Source: Microbacterium sp.
Lineage (GTDB): Bacteria; Actinomycetota; Actinomycetes; Actinomycetales; Microbacteriaceae
Reading direction: 5' to 3'
Length of the DNA: 64,000 nt
Assembly: GCA_017306415.1 (NCBI GenBank)
Contig: JAFKIL010000002.1
Span: 186,001-250,000, forward strand
Shown here: one piece after another, positions 42,027-51,568 of the stretch
How the letters are laid out: each line of letters starts with the position of its first letter
Numbering within the stretch: position 1 is the first letter of the stretch
Translations under genes and position numbers: made by a program
The notes under the pieces: model-generated
The model's database searches: none
What the model was told of the DNA's origin: nothing
Seen by the model: the letters and a program-made list of their open reading frames with translations, nothing else

Positions 42027-43721
42027 TCAGATGGTACGGGTCGCCTGCCACACCGCGCGACGCGCGGCCTGCTCGTCGGGGTCGGGAACCGGGAGCGACG
42101 CGAGGAGGCGCTTGGTGTAGTCGTCCCTCGGATCGGCCAGCACCTGCACCGTCGTGCCCTGCTCGCGGATCTCGCCGTGCCGCAGCACCACGATGCGGTC
42201 GGCGACCTCGTCGATGACCGCGAGGTCGTGGCTGATGAACAGGCACGCGAAGCCGAGTTCGCGCTGCAGCTCGTCGAAGAGCTCGAGCACGCGCGCCTGC
42301 ACCGACACGTCCAGCGCACTCGTCGGCTCGTCCGCGATGAGCAGTTTCGGGTCGAGCGCGAGGGCACGGGCGAGGGATGCGCGCTGGCGCTGACCGCCCG
42401 ACAGCTCGTGCGGATAACGGTCGCCGAAGTCGGTCGGCAGCCGCACGGCGTCGAGGAGTTCGTCGACCCGGGCCCGCGCGGCCGCCGGGTTCGCGGCGCG
42501 GCCGTGCACGACGAGCGGCTCGGCGATGCAGTCGGCGATCGTCAGCAGCGGATTGAAGCTCGTCGCCGGGTCCTGGAACACGAAGCCGATGTCGGGCCGG
42601 AGCTTCGCGAGCCGGCGCGGCTTCGCGCCGCGCATCTCGGTGCCGAGGACGTTCAGCGAGCCGTCGACCACCGCGGTCAGGCCGACGATGGCGCGGCCGA
42701 TCGTCGTCTTCCCCGATCCCGACTCCCCGACGAGGCCGAGCACCTCGCCGGGCCCGATCCAGAAGTCGACGCCCTTCACCGCGACGACGCCCGCGCTGCC
42801 GAACCGGCCGGGGTAGGCGATGTGCAGGTTCTGCGCGACGACGAGGCTGCCCGCAGGCGCCGAGGTCGGTGCGGGGGCCGCGGCATCCTGGATCGCGCTC
42901 TTGCCCCGGCCGACGTGCGGGACGGCGGCGAGCAGCTGGCGCGTGTACTCCTCGCGCGGGTGCGCGAACAGCTCGCGCACCGGCGCCTGCTCGACGATCT
43001 CGCCGCGGTACATGACGATCACCCGGTCGGCGAGGTCGGCGACGACGCCCATGTTGTGGGTGATGAGCACGATCGTCGCCCCGAACTCGTCGCGGCACGC
43101 GCGGAGCAGCTCGAGGATCTCGGCCTGGACCGTGACGTCGAGGGCGGTCGTCGGCTCGTCGGCGATGATGAGGCCCGCGTCGAGCACGAGCGCCATCGCG
43201 ATGACCACGCGCTGCTTCTGACCGCCCGAGAACTGGTGCGGGTAGTCGTCGACGCGCTTCTCCGGGTCGGGGATGCCCACCCGGCGCAGGATGTCGACCG
43301 CCTTGGCCTTCGCCTGACGCTTCGAGAGCTTCTGGTGCGCGCGCAGACCCTCGGCGATCTGCGCACCGACCGTGAACACGGGGTTCAGCGCCGTCGACGG
43401 CTCCTGGAAGACCATCGCGGCGTCGCGTCCGCGCATGGCGCGCAGCTGCGCGTGGGTCGCGTGGACGACATCGGTCTCCTCGCCCTCCCGTCCGCGGATG
43501 ACGACCGCCCCGGAGAGCGTCGCGGTCTCCGGGAGCAGGCCGAGCAGCGAGTTGGCGGTCACGGTCTTGCCGGAGCCCGACTCGCCGACGATCGCCAGCA
43601 CCTCGCCGGCGTGCGCCTCGAGCGAGATCGAGGACACCGCGACGACGGGCTCCGCGTCGGTCGCGAACGCGATCGTGAGGTCGCGGACGGATGCCACATC
43701 CTCCGTGCGGATGTCGGTCAT
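42027..43721 (-). CDS. Fused double ATPase of an Opp/Dpp-type ABC importer
   Basis: A 564-residue protein carrying both ATPases in one chain. The first domain (about 1-270) has GESGSGKTV, FSGGQKQR and LIIADEPTTALDVT. The second (about 290-560) has GESGSGKTT, LSGGQRQR and [14 protein letters not shown]. The linker is Ala/Pro-rich. The fusion guarantees a 1:1 OppD-OppF pair, in contrast to the separate genes at the left end of the window. The start overlaps the OppC-like stop as ATGA. Confidence 0.93.
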   Translation of the reverse strand: MTDIRTEDVASVRDLTIAFATDAEPVVAVSSISLEAHAGEVLAIVGESGSGKTVTANSLLGLLPETATLSGAVVIRGREGEETDVVHATHAQLRAMRGRDAAMVFQEPSTALNPVFTVGAQIAEGLRAHQKLSKRQAKAKAVDILRRVGIPDPEKRVDDYPHQFSGGQKQRVVIAMALVLDAGLIIADEPTTALDVTVQAEILELLRACRDEFGATIVLITHNMGVVADLADRVIVMYRGEIVEQAPVRELFAHPREEYTRQLLAAVPHVGRGKSAIQDAAAPAPTSAPAGSLVVAQNLHIAYPGRFGSAGVVAVKGVDFWIGPGEVLGLVGESGSGKTTIGRAIVGLTAVVDGSLNVLGTEMRGAKPRRLAKLRPDIGFVFQDPATSFNPLLTIADCIAEPLVVHGRAANPAAARARVDELLDAVRLPTDFGDRYPHELSGGQRQRASLARALALDPKLLIADEPTSALDVSVQARVLELFDELQRELGFACLFISHDLAVIDEVADRIVVLRHGEIREQGTTVQVLADPRDDYTKRLLASLPVPDPDEQAARRAVWQATRTI

Positions 43722-44755
43722 GATGACCTCTCTTCGGCGTCGGTGGAGTACGGGACAGCGACCTCGCCGCTCTCGGGCACGTCCACCACGACGGCGGCGG
43801 GGGCGGGGGCCACGCCCGCGGCGCGGCGTCGGCGGCGCAGCCGCGGATCGCTCAGGTCGTTGAGGCTCTCGCCCACGAGGGTGATTCCCAGCACCACGAG
43901 CACGATCGCGACGCCCGGCGGGATGGCGGTCCACCAGATGCCGCTCGTGACGTCGGCGACCGAGCGGGAGAGGTCGTAGCCCCATTCGGCCGCGGCCGTC
44001 GCCTCGATGCCGAAACCGAGGAAGCCGAGGCCGGCGAGGGTGAGCACGGCCTCGGAGGCGTTGAGCGTGATGATCACCGGGATCGACCGCGTCGAGTTGC
44101 GCAGGACGTGCCGGACCAGGATGCGCAGCGTGGGGACGCCGATGACCTTCGCCGACTCGACGAACGGCTCCGCCTTCACCCGCACGACCTCGGCGCGGAC
44201 CACGCGGAAGTACTGCGGCACGAACACGACGGTGATCGAGATGGCCGCCGCGAGGATGCCGCCCCACAGGGTGGACTGACCGCGACTGATGACGATCGAC
44301 ATCACGATCGCGAGGAGGAGCGACGGGAACGCGTAGATCGCATCGGCGATGACGACGAGGATGCGGTCGAGCCAGCCGCCGAAGTAGCCGCTGACCAGCC
44401 CGATGAAGATGCCGAGGAAGATCGAGAACACGATCGCGCAGATGATCACCAGCAGCGCGGTCTGGGCGCCCCAGATCACGCGCGACAGCACGTCGAAGCC
44501 GCTGACGGTGGTGCCGAGGAGGTTCGTCGCGTTCGGGGGCTGCTGCGTGCCGAAGTCGTGGCCGTTCACCGACTGCTGCGCCCAGCTGTACGGGGCCAGG
44601 AGCGGGGCGAAGATCGCCGTCAGGATGAACAGGCTCAGCAGCACGAGACCCGCGATGAGCATCCCGCGCTGGAGGCCGATGCTCTGCCGGAGTTGCGAGA
44701 CGACCGGGATGCGGTCGGCGAGCGGGCGCTTGCGCGGTGCGGATACGGTGGCCAT
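43718..44755 (-). CDS. Opp/Dpp-type ABC transporter permease (OppC-like)
   Basis: A 345-residue inner-membrane permease. The first membrane helix is near residues 31-55. A loop contains NLLGTTVSGFDVLSRVIWG, and five more helices follow. The coupling loop reads VESAKVIGVPTLRILVRHVLRN. The C-terminal 45 residues are a polar, Ala/Val-rich tail longer than usual. The start overlaps the OppB-like stop as TGATG. Confidence 0.93.
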   Translation of the reverse strand: MATVSAPRKRPLADRIPVVSQLRQSIGLQRGMLIAGLVLLSLFILTAIFAPLLAPYSWAQQSVNGHDFGTQQPPNATNLLGTTVSGFDVLSRVIWGAQTALLVIICAIVFSIFLGIFIGLVSGYFGGWLDRILVVIADAIYAFPSLLLAIVMSIVISRGQSTLWGGILAAAISITVVFVPQYFRVVRAEVVRVKAEPFVESAKVIGVPTLRILVRHVLRNSTRSIPVIITLNASEAVLTLAGLGFLGFGIEATAAAEWGYDLSRSVADVTSGIWWTAIPPGVAIVLVVLGITLVGESLNDLSDPRLRRRRRAAGVAPAPAAVVVDVPESGEVAVPYSTDAEERSS

Positions 44756-45831
44756 CAGTACCTCACTCGCGGGTCGATGAGCACGGCTATCACGTCGACG
44801 ATGAAGTTCACGACGGCCACCACCACCGCGATCATGATCACGATGCCCTGCACGGCCACGAAGTCGCGCGCCTTCAGGTAGTCGGCGAGCATGAAGCCGA
44901 GGCCCTTCCACTCGAAGGAGGTCTCGGTGAGGACCGCACCGGCGAGGAGCGCTGCGATCTGGAGGCCCATGAGGGTGACGATCGGGATGAGCGCCGGGCG
45001 GTACGCGTGCTTGGTCACGAGCCGGTACTCGCCCACGCCGCGGGACCGGGCAGACGTGACGTACTGCGCGCCGAGGGTGCCGATGACGTTCGTCCGCACC
45101 AGCCGCAGGAAGATGCCGGCGGTGAGGATGCCGAGGGCGAGCCCCGGGAGGACCGCGTGCCACAGCACATCGCCCACCGCATCCGGGTCCCCCAGCCGGA
45201 ACGCGTCGATGAGGTAGATGCCCGTGGGATTCTGCAGGGTCGTCATGGCCAGCTCGGTCCGCGTCGACGCGCGGCCCGCGACCGGCAGCCAGCCGAGGTT
45301 CACGGCGAACACGAGCTTGAGGAGGATCGCGACGAAGAAGATCGGGGTGGCATACCCGAGGATGGCGCCGATCCGGAGGATCGCATCCTGCCAGCGGTCG
45401 CGCTTGTAGGCGGCGATGAGTCCGAGCGGGATGCCGATGATGAAGGCGACGATCAGGGCGTAGAACGCGAGCTCCAGCGTGGCCGCGCCGTACTGCAGCA
45501 GGATCGTGGAGACCGGACGGTGGTCGGTCAGGGTCGTGCCGAAGTCGCCGCGGAAGACGCCGCCGAGATAGTCGAGATACTGCACGATCAGGGGCCGGTC
45601 GTAACCGGCCTCGTGGATGCGCTCCTTGAGCTGATCGGGGGGGAGGCGACCGCCGAGCGCCGCGGTGATCGGGTCGCCGGTGAGCCGCATCAGGAAGAAG
45701 ACCACCGTCACGAGGATGAACACGGTGGGGATGATCAGCAGCAGGCGGATCAGGATGAACCGCCACAGCCCGCCGCGCTGCGCGGTGAGGGGCTTGGCGG
45801 CGATATCGGCGGTGTCGACCGCAGTCGTCAT
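44755..45831 (-). CDS. Opp/Dpp-type ABC transporter permease (OppB-like)
   Basis: A 358-residue permease with the OppB N-terminal helix (FILIRLLLIIPTVFILVTVVFFL). It has the MRLTGDPITA segment and DRPLIVQYLDYLGGVFRGDFGTTL, both typical of the first extracytoplasmic loop. The coupling loop is TSARSRGVGEYRLVTKHAYRPAL. It follows the binding-protein gene after an 85-bp gap filled by a large hairpin. Confidence 0.93.
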   Translation of the reverse strand: MTTAVDTADIAAKPLTAQRGGLWRFILIRLLLIIPTVFILVTVVFFLMRLTGDPITAALGGRLPPDQLKERIHEAGYDRPLIVQYLDYLGGVFRGDFGTTLTDHRPVSTILLQYGAATLELAFYALIVAFIIGIPLGLIAAYKRDRWQDAILRIGAILGYATPIFFVAILLKLVFAVNLGWLPVAGRASTRTELAMTTLQNPTGIYLIDAFRLGDPDAVGDVLWHAVLPGLALGILTAGIFLRLVRTNVIGTLGAQYVTSARSRGVGEYRLVTKHAYRPALIPIVTLMGLQIAALLAGAVLTETSFEWKGLGFMLADYLKARDFVAVQGIVIMIAVVVAVVNFIVDVIAVLIDPRVRY

Positions 45832-45855
45832 GGGGGAACCTTACTCGCGGATGCG

Positions 45856-45907
45856 GCGCGGGCCGGGTGACCGGCAGGCGTTCGGCCTGCCGGGACCCGG
45901 CCCGCGC
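45856..45907 (-). terminator. Large hairpin between binding-protein and permease genes
   Basis: An outer perfect 13-bp stem (45856-45868 with 45895-45907, GCGCGGGCCGGGT) and an inner perfect 9-bp stem (45871-45879 with 45885-45893) are separated by a 2 x 1-nt internal loop, with a 5-nt loop GTTCG. It starts 9 bp after the binding-protein stop. It probably reduces read-through or stabilises the binding-protein mRNA. Confidence 0.7.
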
Positions 45908-45916
45908 GTGGGACTG

Positions 45917-47548
45917 CTACTTGTGCAGCGGTGCGTAGCGGAACTTGAAGGAGCCGTCGAGGGTCGTGCCCTTGACGTCCTTCCCGACGATCGCGACCTG
46001 CGTGCCCTGCAGGAGCGGCAGCGTCGAGAGGTCCTTGGCCACCAGATCCTGGATCTGACCGATCTCGTCGGCGCGGGCCGAGGCATCCGTCTCCGTCGCC
46101 TGCTTGCTGATGAGCGACTGCACATCGGCGTTGTCGTAGTGGTTCACCAGGAAGTTGTCCTTCGAGAAGAACGGCGACAGGTAGTTGTCCGCGTCCGAGT
46201 AGTCCGGGAACCAGCCGAGCTGGTACATGGGGTACGTGTCGGCGGTGCGGTCCTTGGAGTACTGCACCCACTCGGTCTGCGCCAGGTTCACCTTGAACAG
46301 GCCGCCGGCCTCCAGCTGCGACTTCACCGCGGCGTACTCGTCACCCGACGAGGGGCCGTAGTGGTCGCCGTTGTACTGGAGGTTGAGCTCGACCGGCGTC
46401 GTGATGCCGGCGTCGGCGAGCGTCTTCTTCGCCTTGTCGGCGTCGGGGCCGCCCTTGCCGTCGCCGTAGAGACCCTTGAGGGCCTCGTTGGCACCGGTCA
46501 GGCCCTTCGGTACGTACGAGTAGAGGGGCGTGTAGGTGTTCTTGTACACGTCGCTGGCGATCTTGTCGCGGTCGACGAGGTCGGCCATCGCCTGGCGGAC
46601 GGCGAGCGCCTTGGCCGGGTCGGCGTTCGCGGTCTTGGCGCCGAACGGCATCGTGTTGAAGTTGAAGACGATGTAGCGGATCTCGCCGCCGGGACCGCTG
46701 ACGACCTGCACCTTGCTGTTCTTCGACAGGTCGGCCACATCCGTCGCCGACAGGCTGCGGTACGCCACGTCGATGTCGCCGTTGCCGACGTCGAGCTTCA
46801 GGTTCGAGGCGTCGGCGTAGTACTTGACCGTGATGCCCTTGTTGTCGGCCGCGCCGAGCTCGCCCTTGTAGTCCGTGTTCGGGACGTAGTTGATGAGTTC
46901 GTTCACCTTGTACGACGTGATCTTGTACTGGCCGGCGAACGCGTCGCCCTTGACGATGTCGTCGTCGGGGGTGACCTTGTCGGCCGAGAAGACCTGCTCG
47001 TCCACGATGGGGGCGGCGGGGCTCGACAGGATCTGAGGCCAGACCTGGTCGTTCGGGTTCTTCAGCGTGAAGACCACCGTCGTGGCGTCCGGCGTGGCGA
47101 TGCTGGCGAGGTTGCCGAGCAGCGACGCGGGCCCGTTCGGGTCGTTGATCTTGATGACGCGGTCGAACGAGAACTTCACGTCGGACGACGTGAGGTCGTG
47201 GCCGTTCGCGAACTTCAGGCCCGACTTCAGCTTGACCGTGTACTCGGTCGGCGAGGTGAACTCGGCCGACGTCGCGATGTCGGGCGTCACGTCGGCGGTG
47301 CCGTACTTGCTGTTGAGCAGGAACGGATACACCTGGTTCATCACGGCGAACGAGCCGTTGTCGTACGACCCGGCCGGGTCGATGGAGGTGATCTTGTCGG
47401 TCGTGCCGACGATGAGCGGTGCGCTGGAGTTGCCTCCGGTGGCGTTGCCGCCACCGCCGCCCGCGCAGCCGGCGAGCACGACGGCGGAGGCGCCGATCGC
47501 GCCGATGGCGAGAACGAGACGTCCGCGCCGGGGGTGATGCAGTGACAT
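45917..47548 (-). CDS. Extracellular solute-binding lipoprotein, family 5
   Basis: A 543-residue substrate-binding protein. It has a signal peptide and lipobox VVLAGC (Cys at about residue 28), followed by a Gly/Asn-rich linker. SBP_bac_5 features are TDKITSIDPAGSYDNGSF, LKSGLKFANGHDLTSSDVKFSFDRV (a characteristic segment) and VRQAMADLVDRDKIA. It delivers a peptide-like substrate to the permeases encoded downstream. It starts with ATG at 47548; the upstream 160 bp should contain the operon promoter. Confidence 0.93.
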   Translation of the reverse strand: MSLHHPRRGRLVLAIGAIGASAVVLAGCAGGGGGNATGGNSSAPLIVGTTDKITSIDPAGSYDNGSFAVMNQVYPFLLNSKYGTADVTPDIATSAEFTSPTEYTVKLKSGLKFANGHDLTSSDVKFSFDRVIKINDPNGPASLLGNLASIATPDATTVVFTLKNPNDQVWPQILSSPAAPIVDEQVFSADKVTPDDDIVKGDAFAGQYKITSYKVNELINYVPNTDYKGELGAADNKGITVKYYADASNLKLDVGNGDIDVAYRSLSATDVADLSKNSKVQVVSGPGGEIRYIVFNFNTMPFGAKTANADPAKALAVRQAMADLVDRDKIASDVYKNTYTPLYSYVPKGLTGANEALKGLYGDGKGGPDADKAKKTLADAGITTPVELNLQYNGDHYGPSSGDEYAAVKSQLEAGGLFKVNLAQTEWVQYSKDRTADTYPMYQLGWFPDYSDADNYLSPFFSKDNFLVNHYDNADVQSLISKQATETDASARADEIGQIQDLVAKDLSTLPLLQGTQVAIVGKDVKGTTLDGSFKFRYAPLHK

Positions 47549-47715
47549 AGTCGAATACCTCTGCTGTGAAGGGGAACGGCCGCGCGAAGGCGCGACCTCA
47601 TGCGGCTATCCTCTCCGCGGCCTCGCCCGCGGGGCAATCCGGTGAACGTTTCGTAACAAGACTGAGACTCGCCCGACACGACACCGGATGCCGCCGCCCG
47701 GGGGTCCGCGGCGCG

Positions 47716-48504
47716 TCAGAGCACCTTGGAGAGGAAGGCCCGGGTGCGCTGATGCTGCGGGTTGCCGAGCACCTCGCGGGGGTCGCCGGTCTCGACGACG
47801 ACGCCGCCGTCCATGAACACCAGGGAGTCGCCCACCTCGCGGGCGAACCCCATCTCGTGCGTCACGACGACCATCGTCATCCCGGTGCCGGCGAGTCCGC
47901 GCATGACGTCGAGGACCTCGCCCACCAGCTCCGGATCGAGCGCGCTGGTCGGCTCGTCGAACAGCATGAGCTTCGGGTCCATCGCGAGAGCCCGCGCGAT
48001 CGCGACGCGCTGCTGCTGGCCACCGGAGAGCTGCGCGGGGTAGTGGCCGGCCTGCGCCGACAGCCCCACGCGCGCGAGCAGGTCGCGCCCGCGCTCCACC
48101 GCCTCGCGCCTCGGGACCTTCTTCACGCGGATGGGCGCCTCGACGACGTTCTCGAGCGCCGTCATGTGCGGGAACAGGTTGAAGTGCTGGAAGACCATCC
48201 CGATGTCGCGCCGCTGCCGCGCCGCCTCGGCGGGCTTGAGCTCGTAGATCCTGTCGCCCTTCTGGCGGTAGCCGACGAGCTCCCCGTCGACGAGGAGGCG
48301 CCCGGCGTCGACGTGCTCGAGGTGATTGATGCAGCGCAGGAACGTCGACTTCCCCGACCCGCTGGGCCCGATGACGCACATCACCTGGCCCCGCTCGACG
48401 CGTAGCGAGATCGACTTCAGCACCTCGTTGCTGCCGAAGCGCTTCGAGACGCCGATCGCCTCGACCATCGGCGTGCCGGTGCCCGCGCCCACGATGCCGC
48501 TCAT
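47716..48504 (-). CDS. Polar amino-acid ABC transporter ATPase (GlnQ/HisP-like)
   Basis: A 262-residue ATPase. Walker A is GPSGSGKST at about residue 43, LRCINHLE is typical of the PAAT group, the Q-loop is [13 protein letters not shown], the signature is LSGGQQQR, and Walker B is [14 protein letters not shown]. It energises uptake of an amino acid with the adjacent permease and binding protein. The ATG overlaps the permease stop as ATGA; an internal ATG 12 codons in is possible. Confidence 0.94.
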   Translation of the reverse strand: MSGIVGAGTGTPMVEAIGVSKRFGSNEVLKSISLRVERGQVMCVIGPSGSGKSTFLRCINHLEHVDAGRLLVDGELVGYRQKGDRIYELKPAEAARQRRDIGMVFQHFNLFPHMTALENVVEAPIRVKKVPRREAVERGRDLLARVGLSAQAGHYPAQLSGGQQQRVAIARALAMDPKLMLFDEPTSALDPELVGEVLDVMRGLAGTGMTMVVVTHEMGFAREVGDSLVFMDGGVVVETGDPREVLGNPQHQRTRAFLSKVL

Positions 48505-49508
48505 CCCTTGCCTCCGATGTCGATGCCGACGCCGGCCACGGGCGGCGTGCCCGCGTCGGTCCCGATCGCGGGGCGTCCGCGGCCGACGCCGCGCGAGAAC
48601 CGCTTCTCGAGGAAGTACTGGCCCACCATCAGGATCGAGGTGAAGAAGAGGTACCAGAGGGACGCGACGATCAGCAGCGGGATGGGCGCGAAGGTCTCGG
48701 CGGAGATGTCCTTCGCGCGGCCGAACAGGTCGAGGGTGAAGGGCACCGCGGCGACGAGAGTGGTCGTCTTGAGCATCGAGATGACCTCGTTGCCGGTCGG
48801 CGGGATGATGACGCGCATCGACTGCGGGATCACCACCCGCAGCATCGACTGCCCCCACGACATCCCGAGCGCCTTGGCCGCCTCCTCCTGGCCCTCGTCG
48901 ACGGAGAGGAGCCCCGCCCGCACGATCTCGGCCATGTACGCCGCCTCGTTGAGCGAGAGCCCCACGATCGAGATGAAGAAGAGCGGTGGCACCCACGTGA
49001 TGTCGATGACGGCCCACGTGTGGACGAACGGGATGCCGATGATGAACGTCTTGTAGATGAGGGTCACCAGCCCCCAGAACACGAGCTGCACGTAAACCGG
49101 CGTCCCGCGGAAGATCCACAGGTAGACCCACGCGATCGCCTTCAGCACGGGATTCGGCGAGAGGCGCATGATCGCGAGGATGAGCCCGAGCACGATGCCG
49201 ATCACCATCGAGTAGACGGTGAGCTCGAGCGTGATGAGGGCCGCCTGGCTGATCCGCTCGTCGAAGAGGTACTTCGCGACGTCCGGCCACCCGAAGGCGG
49301 TGCGCTGCGCGGCGTCGAGGACGAACAGCACCACCAGGATGATGAGCACCACCGCGATGGTCGTGCGCCACGGATGCCGGAGCCTGACCGCCTTGATGAC
49401 CTCGGAGGGCGGTGTCGGGACGTTCCCGGTGAGGGGGACGCCGCCCGTGACCGGGGCGCCGCCCGGGGGGACGCCGTCGTCCCGCCCGGGCTGCTGCATG
49501 TCGGTCAT
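48501..49508 (-). CDS. Polar amino-acid ABC transporter permease (HisM/GlnP-like)
   Basis: A 335-residue permease with a Pro/Gly-rich 40-residue cytoplasmic N-terminus. Membrane helices follow, and the PAAT coupling loop [45 protein letters not shown] is another hallmark. It is a single permease gene, so the channel would be a homodimer. It starts 8 bp after the binding-protein stop with no hairpin between, unlike the two Opp/Dpp operons. Confidence 0.94.
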   Translation of the reverse strand: MTDMQQPGRDDGVPPGGAPVTGGVPLTGNVPTPPSEVIKAVRLRHPWRTTIAVVLIILVVLFVLDAAQRTAFGWPDVAKYLFDERISQAALITLELTVYSMVIGIVLGLILAIMRLSPNPVLKAIAWVYLWIFRGTPVYVQLVFWGLVTLIYKTFIIGIPFVHTWAVIDITWVPPLFFISIVGLSLNEAAYMAEIVRAGLLSVDEGQEEAAKALGMSWGQSMLRVVIPQSMRVIIPPTGNEVISMLKTTTLVAAVPFTLDLFGRAKDISAETFAPIPLLIVASLWYLFFTSILMVGQYFLEKRFSRGVGRGRPAIGTDAGTPPVAGVGIDIGGKG

Positions 49509-49516
49509 GATCGGCC

Positions 49517-50419
49517 TTACTGCTTGGACGCGGCGTTGACGTCGGCCGCGGTGACGCCGCCGTCCTGCACGCCCCACTTCGTGAGGATCTTCGTGTAGGT
49601 GCCGTCGTCGATGAGCGCCTGCAGCGTGTTCTTGATCACGTCCGTCAGCGGCGCGCCCTTGTTCACCGCGATGCCGTACGGCGCGATGTCGAACGTCTTG
49701 CCGGCGGCCTCGATCTTGTCGGACTGCTTCGAGATCGCGTACTCCGTGATGGGGGAGTCCGCGCTCATCGCGTCGACCTGACCGAGGACGAGGGCGTTGG
49801 TGGCCTGGTCCTGGCCGTCGAACTTGAGGACCTGGATCGCCTGCTTGCCGGCATCCGTGCACGTCTTCGACTTGGCGGGCAGCTCGTCGGTGTCCTCGTA
49901 GGTGCCGGCCTCGACCGCGACCTTGAGCCCGCACGCGTTGTCGGGGTCGACGGTCTTGCCCTTCTGGGCGGCCCACAGCACGCCGGCGTTGTAGTAGTTG
50001 ACGAAGTCGACCTGCTTCTCGCGCTCGACCGTGTCGGTGAACGATGAGACGCCGAGGTCGTAGCGGCCGCCGGTGATGCTCGGGATGATGTTGTCGAACT
50101 TCGAGATCGTGTACTCCACCGTGACGCCGAGCTTGGCCCCGATCGCGTTCGCGAGGTCGACGTCCCAGCCGATCGGGTTGCCGTCGGCGTCCTTGTACTC
50201 GTTCGGGGCGTACGTCGCGTCGATGCCGACGGTGAGCTTTCCCGCCTTCGCGACGGAGTCCGGGAGCGTCTTGGCCAGGGCGGCGTCCTTCGTGACGCCG
50301 TAGGGGTTGCCCGAACCGGCGCTGCTGCTCGCGCCGCTGCCGCCGGTGTTGTTGACGCAGCCGGCGAGCAGCAGCGTCGCCGCCACCACCATGACCGGGA
50401 GTGCGATTGTCCTGCGCAT
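49517..50419 (-). CDS. Polar amino-acid-binding lipoprotein (family 3)
   Basis: A 300-residue binding protein. The lipobox is LLLAGC (Cys about residue 21), followed by a Ser/Gly linker. Family-3 segments are [59 protein letters not shown] and PYGIAVNKG. The DxxxA(x)I-type N-terminal motif suits polar amino acids such as glutamine or glutamate; the exact ligand is not readable. AAGGG lies 6 nt before the ATG. First gene of the three-gene operon. Confidence 0.94.
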   Translation of the reverse strand: MRRTIALPVMVVAATLLLAGCVNNTGGSGASSSAGSGNPYGVTKDAALAKTLPDSVAKAGKLTVGIDATYAPNEYKDADGNPIGWDVDLANAIGAKLGVTVEYTISKFDNIIPSITGGRYDLGVSSFTDTVEREKQVDFVNYYNAGVLWAAQKGKTVDPDNACGLKVAVEAGTYEDTDELPAKSKTCTDAGKQAIQVLKFDGQDQATNALVLGQVDAMSADSPITEYAISKQSDKIEAAGKTFDIAPYGIAVNKGAPLTDVIKNTLQALIDDGTYTKILTKWGVQDGGVTAADVNAASKQ

Positions 50420-50538
50420 GTGAGACCCTTCCTCGTCGTCGAGGTCCGCCGTTCGGTGCGACGGCCGGACCGACGTGGAGAAGTCTACGTATCCGCCGGT
50501 TACGATCGCGTGTCGATTCCGGGGGCACGCTCCCCGCG

Positions 50539-50554
50539 CGTGACGAATGTCACG
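50539..50554. promoter_or_regulatory. TGAC-N4-GTCA palindrome upstream of the ABC-2/two-component operon
   Basis: CGTGACGAATGTCACG is an inverted repeat with 6-bp arms, about 58 bp before the ATPase start. In this position it is the natural operator for the NarL-type response regulator encoded at the end of the same operon (autoregulation). A second GTGACG half-site follows at 50563. The binding protein is inferred. Confidence 0.6.
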
Positions 50555-50611
50555 GACAGGTCGTGACGAGCGTGTGGTGTCTCGGTGGGCGCGGCATCCC
50601 ATCATGGAGAC

Positions 50612-51568
50612 ATGGAATCGACAGCACCCGTCCCGGCGACCGCGCCGCCCGTCGCCGCGACACCGCCCGCCGTGGCCGCGACCGGCCTCGTCAAGAGCTT
50701 CGGCTCCGTCAGCGCCGTCAGGGGCGTCGACCTCACCGTCGCGCAGGGCGAGATCGTGGCGTTCCTCGGCCCGAACGGCGCCGGCAAGACGACGACGATC
50801 GACATGCTCCTCGGCCTGTCGCATCCCGACCGCGGCACCGTGGAGGTGTTCGGCGAGAGCCCGCGCGCCGCGATCGCCCACGGGCTGGTCTCGGCGGTGC
50901 TGCAGACCGGTGGCCTGCTCAAGGACATCAGCGTGCGCGAGACGCTGCAGCTCACGGCGAGCCTGTTCGCGGACACGCGCCCGATCGACGAGGTGCTCGC
51001 ACGCGCCGGCATCGCCGAGATCGCCGACCGCAAGGTGGGCGTGTGCTCGGGCGGCCAGCAGCAGCGACTGCGCTTCGCGATGGCGCTGCTCAGCGACCCG
51101 GGCCTCCTCATCCTCGACGAGCCGACCACCGGCATGGATGTGGAGGGTCGCCGGGCGTTCTGGAACGCGATCCGGGCGGATGCCGCACGCGGCCGCACGG
51201 TCCTGTTCGCGACGCACTACCTCGACGAGGCCGACGAGTACGCCGACCGCATCGTGCTGATGAGCCGCGGGCGCATCGTCGCCGACGGCACCACCGCCGA
51301 GATCAAGAACCTCGTCTCGGGCCGCGTCGTTCACGCGACCCTGCCCGGCGCCGACCAGGTCGCCCTCGCCGCGCTCCCGTCGGTCGACAGCGTCGAGGCG
51401 AAGGGCGAGCGCGTGGCGCTGCACACGCGCGACTCCGACGCCGTGGCCCGCTACCTGCTCACGCAGACCGCGGCGCGCGACGTCGAGATCACGGCGCAGA
51501 ACCTCGAGAGCGTCTTCCTCGCCCTCACCGGAAACGACAACGACGACACCGAAGGAGCACGGTCATGA
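50612..51568 (+). CDS. ABC exporter ATPase (DrrA/CcmA-like)
   Basis: A 318-residue ATPase of an ABC-2-type exporter. Walker A is GPNGAGKTTT at about residue 54, the signature is CSGGQQQR, and Walker B is LLILDEPTTGMD. The switch region is FATHYLDEADEYADR, and the C-terminal regulatory domain ends LESVFLALTG. The Ala/Pro-rich N-terminal 25 residues are variable. It is the first gene of ATPase-permease-kinase-regulator, a layout typical of antibiotic- or lipid-stress-responsive exporters. Confidence 0.92.
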   Translation: MESTAPVPATAPPVAATPPAVAATGLVKSFGSVSAVRGVDLTVAQGEIVAFLGPNGAGKTTTIDMLLGLSHPDRGTVEVFGESPRAAIAHGLVSAVLQTGGLLKDISVRETLQLTASLFADTRPIDEVLARAGIAEIADRKVGVCSGGQQQRLRFAMALLSDPGLLILDEPTTGMDVEGRRAFWNAIRADAARGRTVLFATHYLDEADEYADRIVLMSRGRIVADGTTAEIKNLVSGRVVHATLPGADQVALAALPSVDSVEAKGERVALHTRDSDAVARYLLTQTAARDVEITAQNLESVFLALTGNDNDDTEGARS

